From Nostoc commune NIES-4072 (GTDB taxonomy: Bacteria; Cyanobacteriota; Cyanobacteriia; Cyanobacteriales; Nostocaceae), in NCBI RefSeq assembly GCF_003113895.1, contig NZ_BDUD01000001.1:3200756-3264755 (forward strand): a DNA stretch of 64,000 bases, in the 5' to 3' direction. Shown here one piece after another: positions 56,355-64,000 of this stretch; positions within the stretch are counted from its first letter, which is position 1, and each line of letters starts with the position of its first letter. The position numbers and the translations under genes are program-made. The notes under the pieces were generated by a model. That model was not told the origin of the DNA. It worked only from the letters and a program-made list of their open reading frames with translations, and did no database searches.

Positions 56355-56741
56355 TTATTGATCGCGTTGCAATCTTTTTAACTCGTTTTGCAGTTTTAGC
56401 ACTTCTTCGCGTAATTTTTCCGTGTTATCATCACTTGATCCCTCTTTCACCGTTGGTTCTTCATCTTCCTCTAAAATTTCAATGCGGCGAGGTTCAGAAG
56501 GAGGTGTTTTTTCAGAGGTTTCACCAGATGTTTGTGACTGTTGGGCTTGCTTCATCATATCTTCAACGAAGCGGCGGGCTTCTTCTGTGTTCATTTCGCC
56601 CTTTGCCACCATTTCATCTGCCAGTTTTTGGACTTGCGATCGCACTTCGGCTAATTTTCCCCCTGCTTTCTCACCTGCGTAAGAAGCTAATCCAACACCA
56701 AGGTAAAAAGCTTTTTGAACAATATCTCCAAAACCAGCCAT
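56355..56741 (-). CDS. Phasin-like helical protein
   Basis: 128 residues. N-terminal MAGFGDIVQKAFYLGVGLAS then GEKAGGKLAEVRSQVQKLADE and EEARRFVEDMMKQ resemble the phasin/PhaF-like helical family, which coats polyhydroxyalkanoate granules or acts as a small chaperone; the C-terminal third is acidic and ends in a short coiled coil (LREEVLKLQNELKRLQ). Phasin assignment is tentative; the pattern also fits generic amphipathic proteins. ATG 56741; the SRP RNA gene begins upstream on the same strand. Confidence 0.55.
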   Translation of the reverse strand: MAGFGDIVQKAFYLGVGLASYAGEKAGGKLAEVRSQVQKLADEMVAKGEMNTEEARRFVEDMMKQAQQSQTSGETSEKTPPSEPRRIEILEEDEEPTVKEGSSDDNTEKLREEVLKLQNELKRLQRDQ

Positions 56742-56762
56742 TGTCCCTGACCGCTCCTACAA

Positions 56763-56862
56763 ATAGGGCGACCCGGAGACTAAGCCTATCACAAGCCTCC
56801 CGTGTTGCTGCTACCTTCCGGTTCTGACAAGGTTTGGGTGTTGCGATCGCATAGATCCAGGT
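56763..56862 (-). ncRNA. ffs: Signal recognition particle RNA (4.5S-like)
   Basis: The minus strand reads CCAAACCTTGTCAGAACCGG, then AAGGTAGCAGCAACACGGGA. The CAG...CCGGAAGGTAGCAGC stretch is the universally conserved Ffh-binding loop and tetraloop of bacterial small SRP RNA. Flanking pieces ACACCC and GGGT and a GTCGCCC end give the closing helix. About 100 nt; exact ends are approximate. It lies just upstream of the phasin-like gene, in the same orientation. Confidence 0.88.
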
Positions 56863-56901
56863 CTTCTAAAAGCATAACATTAAAAGTCAGTAATGTGTGT
56901 G

Positions 56902-57186
56902 TTATTCCATAACAATCCGCCATTCATAAAGCTGATAGTTGACGCAGCCGTGTTTCACTAACGGGTCATCAGCTACAATTGCTTCTGCTTCCTCCTTTGA
57001 GGCTGCCTCAAACAGTAACATCCCGCCTCTTTGCTCTGCCCAATAGCCTGTTCGCGCTTTGTGTCCTTTAGCAATCAAGTCCTGAATATAGGATTTGTGG
57101 GCAGGTACATATTGGTCAAAGGTAGGTTTATCGACTTTCCCTTCTTCAATTTTGACGAACCAAGGCATCTGCTTGTTATCTCCCAT
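56902..57186 (-). CDS. YciI-like protein
   Basis: 94 residues of the YCII-related fold (small ferredoxin-like alpha+beta protein). Typical elements: MPWFVKIEEGKVDKPTFDQY, RAHKSYIQDL-like helix (PAHKSYIQDLIAKGHKA), GGMLLFEAASKEEAEAIVADD and HGCVNYQLYEWR. The family is usually linked to dehalogenase-type or stress proteins, but the function is unclear. ATG 57168 (residue 7) with GGGAG upstream is an alternative start. Confidence 0.8.
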   Translation of the reverse strand: MGDNKQMPWFVKIEEGKVDKPTFDQYVPAHKSYIQDLIAKGHKARTGYWAEQRGGMLLFEAASKEEAEAIVADDPLVKHGCVNYQLYEWRIVME

Positions 57187-57257
57187 TGCTAAGGACTTTC
57201 TGCCTCAACCACGTTCGGGTGGCACTATAAAAGTAAGACTGTAATCCTCAGTCTGCT

Positions 57258-58712
57258 TTATTTAGTCGGCATAGTGATTTCCCAAATTCCTTGATTTCCA
57301 CCATATTCTATAACATAAATTTTATTGCCGATAATCGCAGCGTCAATGGGATTACTAAAACCTTCAACAATGCGGGTAGCATTCAATTTATAGTTAGTTC
57401 CTACTTTAGTTAACTTTAAATGCAGTAGGTCTTGGCCAGCATCTTTAAAAGGGCCTGGTAGTGTTTCGCCTGTTGGATCGCCTGTTGTAAAACTCAACAT
57501 GAATCCATCTCTGTTGAATTCTGGACTTAGTACTCCTTGTGTATCAAAAACCAAGCCTAAAGGAGAACGGTGTGTTGAAAAAGTGCTTACACTTTGCCCA
57601 AGAACACTAGCGTCTTTGACTTTTCCATCTACAGGATCACGGAAATTGTCTGCGTCCGGCCCAAAATTAGGAATTGGTTCAATTAAGTTTACAGGCCGAG
57701 CAGGAAAGGTTGGATCGTTACGAAAGTAGCCCCTTTGGACAGCGTTAAATTGGGGGCTTAATAAAAGGTCTTTGGCAGGATCGTAATTGGGAAATTGTTG
57801 TGGGTTGTCTGTCCCGCCAATCCGCCAGGGAAAGCCGTAATTACCACCTGGACGGAGCCAATTTAATTCTTCTGACATGTCGCGATCCGGGCCATTTTCT
57901 GTGCCAAATAAATCTCCATTGGGCGCAAAGGCCATGTCAAAAGTATTACGTGTTCCTTCTGCAAAAATATAGCCAGCTGTCTTTAAAGCTGCTCGATTGT
58001 TTGGCAGAAAAAGATTTTTGCCATTAGTAGGAAGACGCAGTATACAGGCGGTTAATCCGACTTCGCGAGTATTAGGATATAACCCATTAACAGACTGAAC
58101 TTCACCGTGATCGGTACGAGAACCGCTATTCACATAGATAAAGTTACCATCCGGGCTAACAACCACGCCGTTGAAGCGATGATCGTATGCTGTTTTGCTT
58201 TTGGGATAGCCTGCACTCTTAGCTAAGATAGACCAGACGCGCTGTTCTGTACCCGACTTAATTTCGCCTTTAACAATAATTGCTTTGGTCTGGTTATTCA
58301 CAAGGTCTGCATTGCCCACCAAATAAATTGTGCCGTTAGGGCCAATGGCCATACCTTGAGTCTCACCTAGATTATGATCGCTAGAGGTGTACACAAGTGT
58401 ACTATTAGACAAGCCTAAATTGACTCGATAAATGTCACCATTTTGTTTGAGGTAATAGAGGGTATTGTTTCGTGGATCTTTTACAATCCGAACAGAAGGA
58501 GAAACTGATAAGGTATCTATAACATTGCGAATCTGAATATCAGGACGCAGGGCTTTAGGTGCAGCATCTACTCCAGTAGCGCCATAATTTAATAGAACTA
58601 TTGTAAATAACAGCGTTTTAGCGGCAACAAAGTAGCTTTTGAGAGCAAACTTGCCAATAAATCTGCGTTGCTTTTGGTTGGATGAGTTAATGCTATTCAT
58701 TATTTTGTTCAT
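57258..58712 (-). CDS. PQQ-type sugar/sorbosone dehydrogenase-like protein
   Basis: 484 residues. Signal peptide (SYFVAAKTLLFTIVLLNYG, cleavage near DA-APKA at about 52), then a six-bladed beta-propeller of the glucose/sorbosone dehydrogenase family: GETQGMAIGPNGTIYL, FNGVVVSPDGNFIYVNSGSR, GTRNTFDMAFAPNGDLF(GTENGPDRDMSEELN), HRSPLGLVFDT, and YVIEYGGNQGIWEI. The GTENGPD motif is the calcium/PQQ-side loop in relatives. A soluble PQQ-dependent sugar oxidation role is inferred. Cyanobacterial members may not bind PQQ. Confidence 0.82.
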   Translation of the reverse strand: MNKIMNSINSSNQKQRRFIGKFALKSYFVAAKTLLFTIVLLNYGATGVDAAPKALRPDIQIRNVIDTLSVSPSVRIVKDPRNNTLYYLKQNGDIYRVNLGLSNSTLVYTSSDHNLGETQGMAIGPNGTIYLVGNADLVNNQTKAIIVKGEIKSGTEQRVWSILAKSAGYPKSKTAYDHRFNGVVVSPDGNFIYVNSGSRTDHGEVQSVNGLYPNTREVGLTACILRLPTNGKNLFLPNNRAALKTAGYIFAEGTRNTFDMAFAPNGDLFGTENGPDRDMSEELNWLRPGGNYGFPWRIGGTDNPQQFPNYDPAKDLLLSPQFNAVQRGYFRNDPTFPARPVNLIEPIPNFGPDADNFRDPVDGKVKDASVLGQSVSTFSTHRSPLGLVFDTQGVLSPEFNRDGFMLSFTTGDPTGETLPGPFKDAGQDLLHLKLTKVGTNYKLNATRIVEGFSNPIDAAIIGNKIYVIEYGGNQGIWEITMPTK

Positions 58713-58898
58713 AAAAGAGTCAGATGATTTTGTTGCTAAATCTTCCTGAGAAAGGAAACAATTTTAGAGATTCTGAGTTGAAATGAGCAAAGTCTTTTGT
58801 TAGGGAAAGGGGACACATGGTCGTATCCCTCTAACTAGTAGTAAAAGTATCCCTCAATCAGCCTTATTATGCAGTACTTTTTTAAGTTGACAACATTC

Positions 58899-60242
58899 TT
58901 ATGCCAAACTAACTTCTAGCGTATAAGGAGCAGGGTTGCTATCACTAGAGCCGGAGAAAGTTCCGCCATCTTGGGGGAAGAAAGCATATTTACTCACTGA
59001 AATTGAGTAGGTTCCAGCAACCAATGAAGCGGTGATTAATGACCCAAAGTCGGGGCCACTATCGTCATCACTTTGTAGTAAAATCCCAGCATTGTTAAAC
59101 AGTCCGATAACTGTATCATCTGTTGTCGCCGCAGTGATAGTCACAGTGCCTGGATTGAAGAGAGAAAATGTAAAAAAGTCGAAATCGGGATTATCCCCCG
59201 GTTGAACTGTTACTAACTCACCTGAGTAATTAACGTCTGAGCCTGATGATAAAGAACCCAATACTTCAGCACTGGCTAGTGTATTGTTTGTAGCTTGTCC
59301 AGCATTTTCCTGCTCAAAGAAAAGGAAATCGTTACTATCAAGTTTGAGGTTTACTACCCCCTGGACAATACCTATAATCTCATCTGGCTCTGCTCCAGGT
59401 TTGTCTAAAAATATTTGTGTATTTGCTCCAACAGATTGCAAGCGGTAGTTTAGTTGAGAGCCTTGGAGTTGTATTTGATCTTCACTAGTGTTGAAGTCAG
59501 TAATAGTAGCCAAGTCCCCAAAACCAGCGTTCGTAGTGTTTTGATCGTCGTAGTAGACATTTATAGCGTCCCCAAGGACAAATCTATCTACCCCAACGCC
59601 CCCAGTTAAGGTATCAGTCTCCCCTAATCCAGGTGTAAGGGGACTGCCAGGGAAAACACCGATGAGGATGTCGTTTCCAGACCCGCCGTTGAGTACGTCA
59701 TTACCGGGCCCGCCCTGTAAACTATCATTGCCCTCGTCACCATTGAGGGTATCATTGCCATTGTTCCCATCTAGCGTGTCATCGCCTGCTCTCCCATTCA
59801 GAATGTTGTTAGAAGTATTACCAAATATTATGTTATTAAGACTGTTACCTGTCCCATTGATGGCGCTACCTTCTCTCAGTCTCAGGTTCTCCAAATTGGC
59901 ACCCAGTTTGTAGGGGACAGAAGACCGGACGGTATCTATGCCTGAATTAGTAGCCTCGGTAATGGTGTCGGTAGCGCTGTCAATGATGTAAGTATCGTCG
60001 TCTACTCCCCCATTTAAGGTGTCAGTACCCAAGCCACCATCAAGTGTGTCATTACCAAGTCCACCGATTAAACTGTCGTTTTCCGTCCCGCCAAATAGAT
60101 TATCATTACCATCTGCACCATTCAGGGTATCGTTACCAGACAAACTATTGGCATTACCACCATTAGCCCAACCATATATCGTATCATCTCCCGATGTCCC
60201 ATTTCTGGTGTCAGGATTTGTAGTGCCGAAAATAACTGCCAT
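58899..60242 (-). CDS. RTX calcium-binding repeat protein with PPC domain
   Basis: 447 residues from ATG 60242, which has an AGGA at 8 bases; the frame extends to 60281. N-terminal half has two blocks of GGxGNDxLxG nonapeptide RTX repeats (roughly 20-75 and 135-200) separated by a TYIIDSATDTITEATNSGID segment; these bind Ca2+ and fold as parallel beta-rolls. Residues about 205-310 are a beta-rich domain (DRFVLGDAINVYYDDQN). The C-terminal third (355-447) matches the PPC/DVUA0089-type domain (FDFFTFSLFNPGTVTITAATT...YSISVSKYAF). No signal peptide, consistent with type I secretion; no type I secretion genes are in the window. Confidence 0.85.
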   Translation of the reverse strand: MAVIFGTTNPDTRNGTSGDDTIYGWANGGNANSLSGNDTLNGADGNDNLFGGTENDSLIGGLGNDTLDGGLGTDTLNGGVDDDTYIIDSATDTITEATNSGIDTVRSSVPYKLGANLENLRLREGSAINGTGNSLNNIIFGNTSNNILNGRAGDDTLDGNNGNDTLNGDEGNDSLQGGPGNDVLNGGSGNDILIGVFPGSPLTPGLGETDTLTGGVGVDRFVLGDAINVYYDDQNTTNAGFGDLATITDFNTSEDQIQLQGSQLNYRLQSVGANTQIFLDKPGAEPDEIIGIVQGVVNLKLDSNDFLFFEQENAGQATNNTLASAEVLGSLSSGSDVNYSGELVTVQPGDNPDFDFFTFSLFNPGTVTITAATTDDTVIGLFNNAGILLQSDDDSGPDFGSLITASLVAGTYSISVSKYAFFPQDGGTFSGSSDSNPAPYTLEVSLA

Positions 60243-60281
60243 ATTATTTTTCCTAAAATTCCTAACTTCGGCCTTAGTCAC

Positions 60282-61170
60282 AGAACTCTTTATAAGTTCA
60301 ATGTAGATTACTTAAAACTCTAAGTCTAAATACTGATATTTTTATTAACCTAATCAATATAAAATATTACTTAGAAAATATTATTTATTGATTTGGTTAA
60401 TTATTGATTATGCAAATGGTAAGTAATTGAGTCAAAATTTATTTTAATTATTTTCCCATATTAACTTAGCTGTAATTGCTGTAATCTTTGTAATTACTTA
60501 ATTAACATGAACTAAAAGTTACGTCAAATTCCTTATCAAATCTTAAAAATGTAATCTTTTGAATTTCTAATACTGGTAACAACGTTTATAAATTTTAATT
60601 AAGTATTTTTTGAAATTTCCTGTTTTTTTAGAAAAATTTACAATATTTTTTAGATATATACAATATTCTCGTTAAGTTAAATTTCAATATCATTGTTATT
60701 TTGTAAAATCAATATTTTTCTATTAAAGAAACGCATCTCAAAAGATATAAGTAAAAATTATATATTATCAATAACGTTTTTGAGCTTAATAATACTTAAG
60801 CTTTACATAAGTTTAATATAGCAGCCTACTTTGATTTTTGAAATTATTTGCGTAAACAGGGAGTGGGGAAGAAACCTTTTCAGGGTGTGATGAGAATGAA
60901 ATAGCCCTGCAAGTTCTGACTTCTTCTCAATACAAAATTGACGGTTCTCACAAGACTTATGTGTAAACGGTAGCAAAGGTTCTGAGTATTACTACATCTG
61001 TACTGTAGTCATAAGTAATTGGCTTCCACCTTACTTCCCAGGATGACGCTAGCTAAACAAGCGATTAAACTATGGATAACATCAAGGAATTGTTGCTTTT
61101 AGCACCACTTACATAAACTTAGTTGCATTGTTACATCTAAAATCTCATCCTGCTATATAAAAAACCTATT
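60282..61170. other. AT-rich leader of the adenylate cyclase gene
   Basis: 889 bases of A/T-rich DNA between divergent genes, with no ORF. A single MITE-like end lies at 60816-60842. The last 130 bases should contain the cyclase promoter, but no clear -10/-35, NtcA or other site was recognised. Confidence 0.55.
60816..60842. mobile_element. Single MITE-like end
   Basis: ATATAGCAGCCTACTTTGAT then TTTTGAA matches 20 of about 27 positions of the right end of the element at 11049-11177. No partner end was found nearby. Confidence 0.4.
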
Positions 61171-63756
61171 ATGTCAGTGTATCAAGGAAGTTGTGGGGAG
61201 ACCACCGATTTAATTATTGGTGTTCACAACCAAGAAAGCCTCGAATTACAAGCAAATTCTGCTCCTGTGGGTGCTCTTGCCACAAGACAAGGAACTTTTT
61301 CTACGTTTCTTGCTCCTCTGACTCAAGATACTTTTAAACAGGTCGTTCAGGATGTTGAGCAAAAATTACAGATTGTCCATCAAACGCTGTCAATGCTGGA
61401 TTCTCAGGGATTTGAAACTCTTCTGCAAGAAATGTTGCATTCGATTACCTTAAAAACCGGGGAATTACTGGGGGCAGACCGGACGACGATATTTTTATTG
61501 GATGAAGAAAAACAAGAACTCTGGTCGATTCTGGCTGAGGGAGAGGGCGATCGCTCTTTAGAAATTCGCATCCCCGCCGATAAAGGCATTGCTGGAGAAG
61601 TCGCCACTTTCAAGCGAGTTATTAATATTCCCTTTGATTTTTATAACGATCCGCGATCGCATTTTGCCCAAGAACAAGAAAAAAGAACTGGCTACCGCAC
61701 TTACACCATGCTGGCTTTGCCATTATTGAATGAACATGGACAGTTAGTTGCGGTAGTGCAATTACTGAATAAATTAAAATATGGGAATAATCCTGATGTT
61801 CCACTTGCAGAGCGGATTGATACCAAAGGTTTTATCTGTGGTGACGAACAATTATTTCAAGAATTTGCCCCTTCGATTCGCCTGATTTTAGAATCTTCGC
61901 GCTCTTTTTATGTCGCCACTCAAAAACAAAGAGCAGTGGCGGCGCTGATGAAGGCGATCAAGTCTTTATCTCAAAGCAGTCTCGACTTAGAAGATACCCT
62001 GAAGCGGGTGATGGATGAAGCCAAGGAACTGATGAATGCCGATCGCAGTACACTATGGTTAATAGATCGCGATCGCCATGAATTGTGGACGAAAATCACC
62101 CAAGATGATGGTTCAACTAAGGAGTTACGAGTCCCCGTAGGTAAAGGCTTTGCTGGTATAGTAGCGGCTTCTGGCAAAAAATTAAATATTGCCTTTGATT
62201 TGTACCACCATCCTGACTCTGATACTGCCAAACAACTCGATCAGCAAAATGGCTATCGCACTTGTAGCTTGCTTTGTATGCCAGTATTTAATGCCGATCA
62301 ACAACTGATTGGCGTTACCCAATTAGTAAATAAAAAGAAAACTGGGGATTTTCCACCTTATAATCCAGCTGATTGGCCCAAAGCTCCCGATTGCTTCCAA
62401 GCTAGCTTTGATCGCAACGATGAAGAATTTATGGAAGCTTTTAATATTCAAGCGGGAGTAGCGCTGCAAAATGCTCAGTTGTTTGCCACAGTTAAGCAAC
62501 AAGAACAAATGCAACGGGATATTTTGCGTAGTCTTTCCAATGGAGTAGTTTCCACTGATAAAGCCGGGTTAATTATCGCTGCTAATGAAAGTGCCAAACG
62601 TTTGCTAGGGCTGGAGCCAGAAGAACGTTTAGAAGGTAAATTAGTTACTGATGCGATCGGCATCAAAGAAGGTGACTTTAGCAAGTGGTATCAGGATGCT
62701 TTACATGCAGCCGACTTAAAAGGCCGCCAGCAATATTACCCCGATCGCACACTCCTAAGCACTGGTACAGAACAGCACAGTATCAATTTATCGATTAACA
62801 CAATAGCTGATGCTAGCGATCAAGAGCAAGTCCGGGGGGCGCTGGTGGTAATGGAAGATATCAGCGATGAAAAGCGGCTCAAGAGTACGATGTACCGCTA
62901 CATGACTCAGGAATTAGCCGAAGAATTGCTGAAATTAGATGACGCTAAACTAGGAGGCGATCGTAAAGAAGTTTCGATTTTATTTTCCGATATTCGCGGC
63001 TATACCACTTTAACGGAAAACTTACAAGCAGAAGAAGTGGTGAGTATGCTTAATGAATATTTTGAATCAATGGTGGAGGCAGTCTTTAAACATAAAGGCA
63101 CTCTTGATAAATATATCGGCGATGCGATCATGGCTGTGTTTGGTTCTCCCCTACCATTGGAAGAACACGCTTGGATGGCAGTGCAAACATCCTTAGAAAT
63201 GCGCCATCGTCTGCACGAATTTAATCAGCGTCGCTATAGAGATGATAAGCCCAAAATTAAAATCGGCATTGGTATCAACTCAGATACCGTAATTAGTGGG
63301 AATATCGGCTCTAGTAAGCGGATGGAATTTACCGCTATTGGCGATGGCGTTAATCTTGGCTCTCGATTAGAAAGTGTTAGTAAACAATATGGTTGCGACA
63401 TTATTATTAGCGATAACACTTTTAAGCCCTGCCAAGATCAGATTTGGGCTAGGGAACTAGATTACATTCGTGTCAAGGGTAGAAACGAACCAGTAGCCAT
63501 ATACGAATTACTGGGTTTGCGTTCCAACCCCATTGAAAGCGAAAAATTGCAAGTGATTGAGCATTATCATAAAGGACGCGAGTATTACCTCAAGCGGCAG
63601 TTTTCCTTTGCTAGAGCAGAGTTTGCCAAAGTTTTAGCAGTTGATAACCATGACAAAGCTGCTATGTTGCATCTGTTGCGTTGTCAGCATTGGTTACAAT
63701 CACCCCCAACAGAATCAGATTGGGATGAAGGAGTCTGGACGTTCCAGGAAAAATAA
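61171..63756 (+). CDS. cyaB: GAF-GAF-PAS adenylate cyclase, CyaB type
   Basis: 861 residues. Tandem GAF domains (about 80-240 and 268-440) with cyclic-nucleotide NKFDE-like motifs (N..K, then FDRNDEEF in GAF-B), a PAS domain (about 450-570) and a class III cyclase domain (598-790). Cyclase residues: metal Asp in FSDIRGYTTL, second metal Asp in KYIGDAIMAVFG, adenine-specifying Lys647 in LDKYIGD and Thr721 in MEFTAIGDGVNLGSR. This architecture and length match Anabaena CyaB1/CyaB2, where cAMP bound to the GAF tandem activates the enzyme. Which of the two paralogues this is cannot be decided here. Confidence 0.93.
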   Translation: MSVYQGSCGETTDLIIGVHNQESLELQANSAPVGALATRQGTFSTFLAPLTQDTFKQVVQDVEQKLQIVHQTLSMLDSQGFETLLQEMLHSITLKTGELLGADRTTIFLLDEEKQELWSILAEGEGDRSLEIRIPADKGIAGEVATFKRVINIPFDFYNDPRSHFAQEQEKRTGYRTYTMLALPLLNEHGQLVAVVQLLNKLKYGNNPDVPLAERIDTKGFICGDEQLFQEFAPSIRLILESSRSFYVATQKQRAVAALMKAIKSLSQSSLDLEDTLKRVMDEAKELMNADRSTLWLIDRDRHELWTKITQDDGSTKELRVPVGKGFAGIVAASGKKLNIAFDLYHHPDSDTAKQLDQQNGYRTCSLLCMPVFNADQQLIGVTQLVNKKKTGDFPPYNPADWPKAPDCFQASFDRNDEEFMEAFNIQAGVALQNAQLFATVKQQEQMQRDILRSLSNGVVSTDKAGLIIAANESAKRLLGLEPEERLEGKLVTDAIGIKEGDFSKWYQDALHAADLKGRQQYYPDRTLLSTGTEQHSINLSINTIADASDQEQVRGALVVMEDISDEKRLKSTMYRYMTQELAEELLKLDDAKLGGDRKEVSILFSDIRGYTTLTENLQAEEVVSMLNEYFESMVEAVFKHKGTLDKYIGDAIMAVFGSPLPLEEHAWMAVQTSLEMRHRLHEFNQRRYRDDKPKIKIGIGINSDTVISGNIGSSKRMEFTAIGDGVNLGSRLESVSKQYGCDIIISDNTFKPCQDQIWARELDYIRVKGRNEPVAIYELLGLRSNPIESEKLQVIEHYHKGREYYLKRQFSFARAEFAKVLAVDNHDKAAMLHLLRCQHWLQSPPTESDWDEGVWTFQEK

Positions 63757-64000
63757 GTGCCATTTTTGACGCTCTATTCTTGTGCAAGAACCGCACTCAA
63801 CAACAGTGAGTGTTATTACCGAACATAACTTAAATGTAGCGGACGCACCAGAGGGCTTCAGCCCTCACCACAAACCTTTAATTATTATTTTTAAAGGCAT
63901 CCTTCTATACTAAGTAGAAATCATTGTCTTCTGGGTACAACGAATGCAACCAGCCGTTGACAAGAATGTATTAATCCTTGACCTCTAGAAGTTAAGGGCA

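Overview
This window is a piece of the chromosome of a filamentous, probably heterocyst-forming cyanobacterium of the Nostoc/Anabaena group. The evidence is the high density of the octamer GCGATCGC (HIP1) inside and between genes, heptameric short tandem repeats (for example CCTAACT and TTGTCAT runs), small palindromic dispersed repeats, the photosynthesis gene petN, the carboxysome shell gene ccmP, a CyaB-type GAF-GAF-PAS adenylate cyclase and many multi-domain sensor kinases. No rRNA, tRNA, CRISPR array, complete insertion sequence or prophage was recognised.

Layout. 1-3.2 kb: proton-translocating transhydrogenase operon pntAA-pntAB-pntB with a strong terminator. 3.3-4.9 kb: minus-strand toxin-antitoxin-like genes and a DUF29 protein, flanked by two copies of a dispersed repeat. 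5.0-13.7 kb: a signalling block. It has a four-GAF histidine kinase, a minus-strand petN plus 53-residue-ORF pair (too short for ordinary gene calling) with its own terminator, an ethylene-receptor-like hybrid kinase whose C-terminal helical domain is cut off at a run of nine A, a receiver-histidine kinase, a small membrane protein and a DEDDh exonuclease. 14-19.4 kb: poorly conserved exported and membrane proteins in AT-rich DNA with long gaps and a MITE-like element. 19.9-25 kb: amino-acid permease, lipoprotein methyltransferase, short-chain dehydrogenase and GH100 invertase. 25-30 kb: small unknown genes, a large UPF0182 membrane protein, and an antitoxin-like gene followed by a decayed VapC toxin. 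30.4-43 kb: EgtD, a PAS-CRP regulator, a CPBP protease, glycerol kinase, a GloVer-repeat protein, a second-type ArgC and a DUF1350 protein. 42.8-51.3 kb: ccmP with a pentapeptide-repeat gene, then a 2366-residue Ser/Thr kinase-AAA-GAF-PAS-histidine kinase-receiver protein overlapping it tail to tail. 51.5-53.9 kb: cytochrome c maturation genes ccdA and ccs1. 54-57.2 kb: pstS, queF, small conserved proteins, and the signal recognition particle RNA on the minus strand. 57.2-60.3 kb: a sugar dehydrogenase and an RTX calcium-binding protein. 61.2-63.8 kb: the CyaB-type adenylate cyclase.

The genes are mostly housekeeping and signalling singletons. Real operons are pnt, petN-orf53, the vapBC-like set and ccmP-pentapeptide. 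The points most worth a second look are: an ethylene sensor and a possible bilin-binding GAF kinase on adjacent divergent genes; the homopolymer break in the ethylene sensor; two dispersed repeats that appear inserted in frame within coding sequences (UPF0182 and argC); a decayed toxin beside an intact antitoxin; a family of MITE-like elements with CTATAGGA-type ends; and a Cys-cluster motif shared by two otherwise unrelated small proteins.
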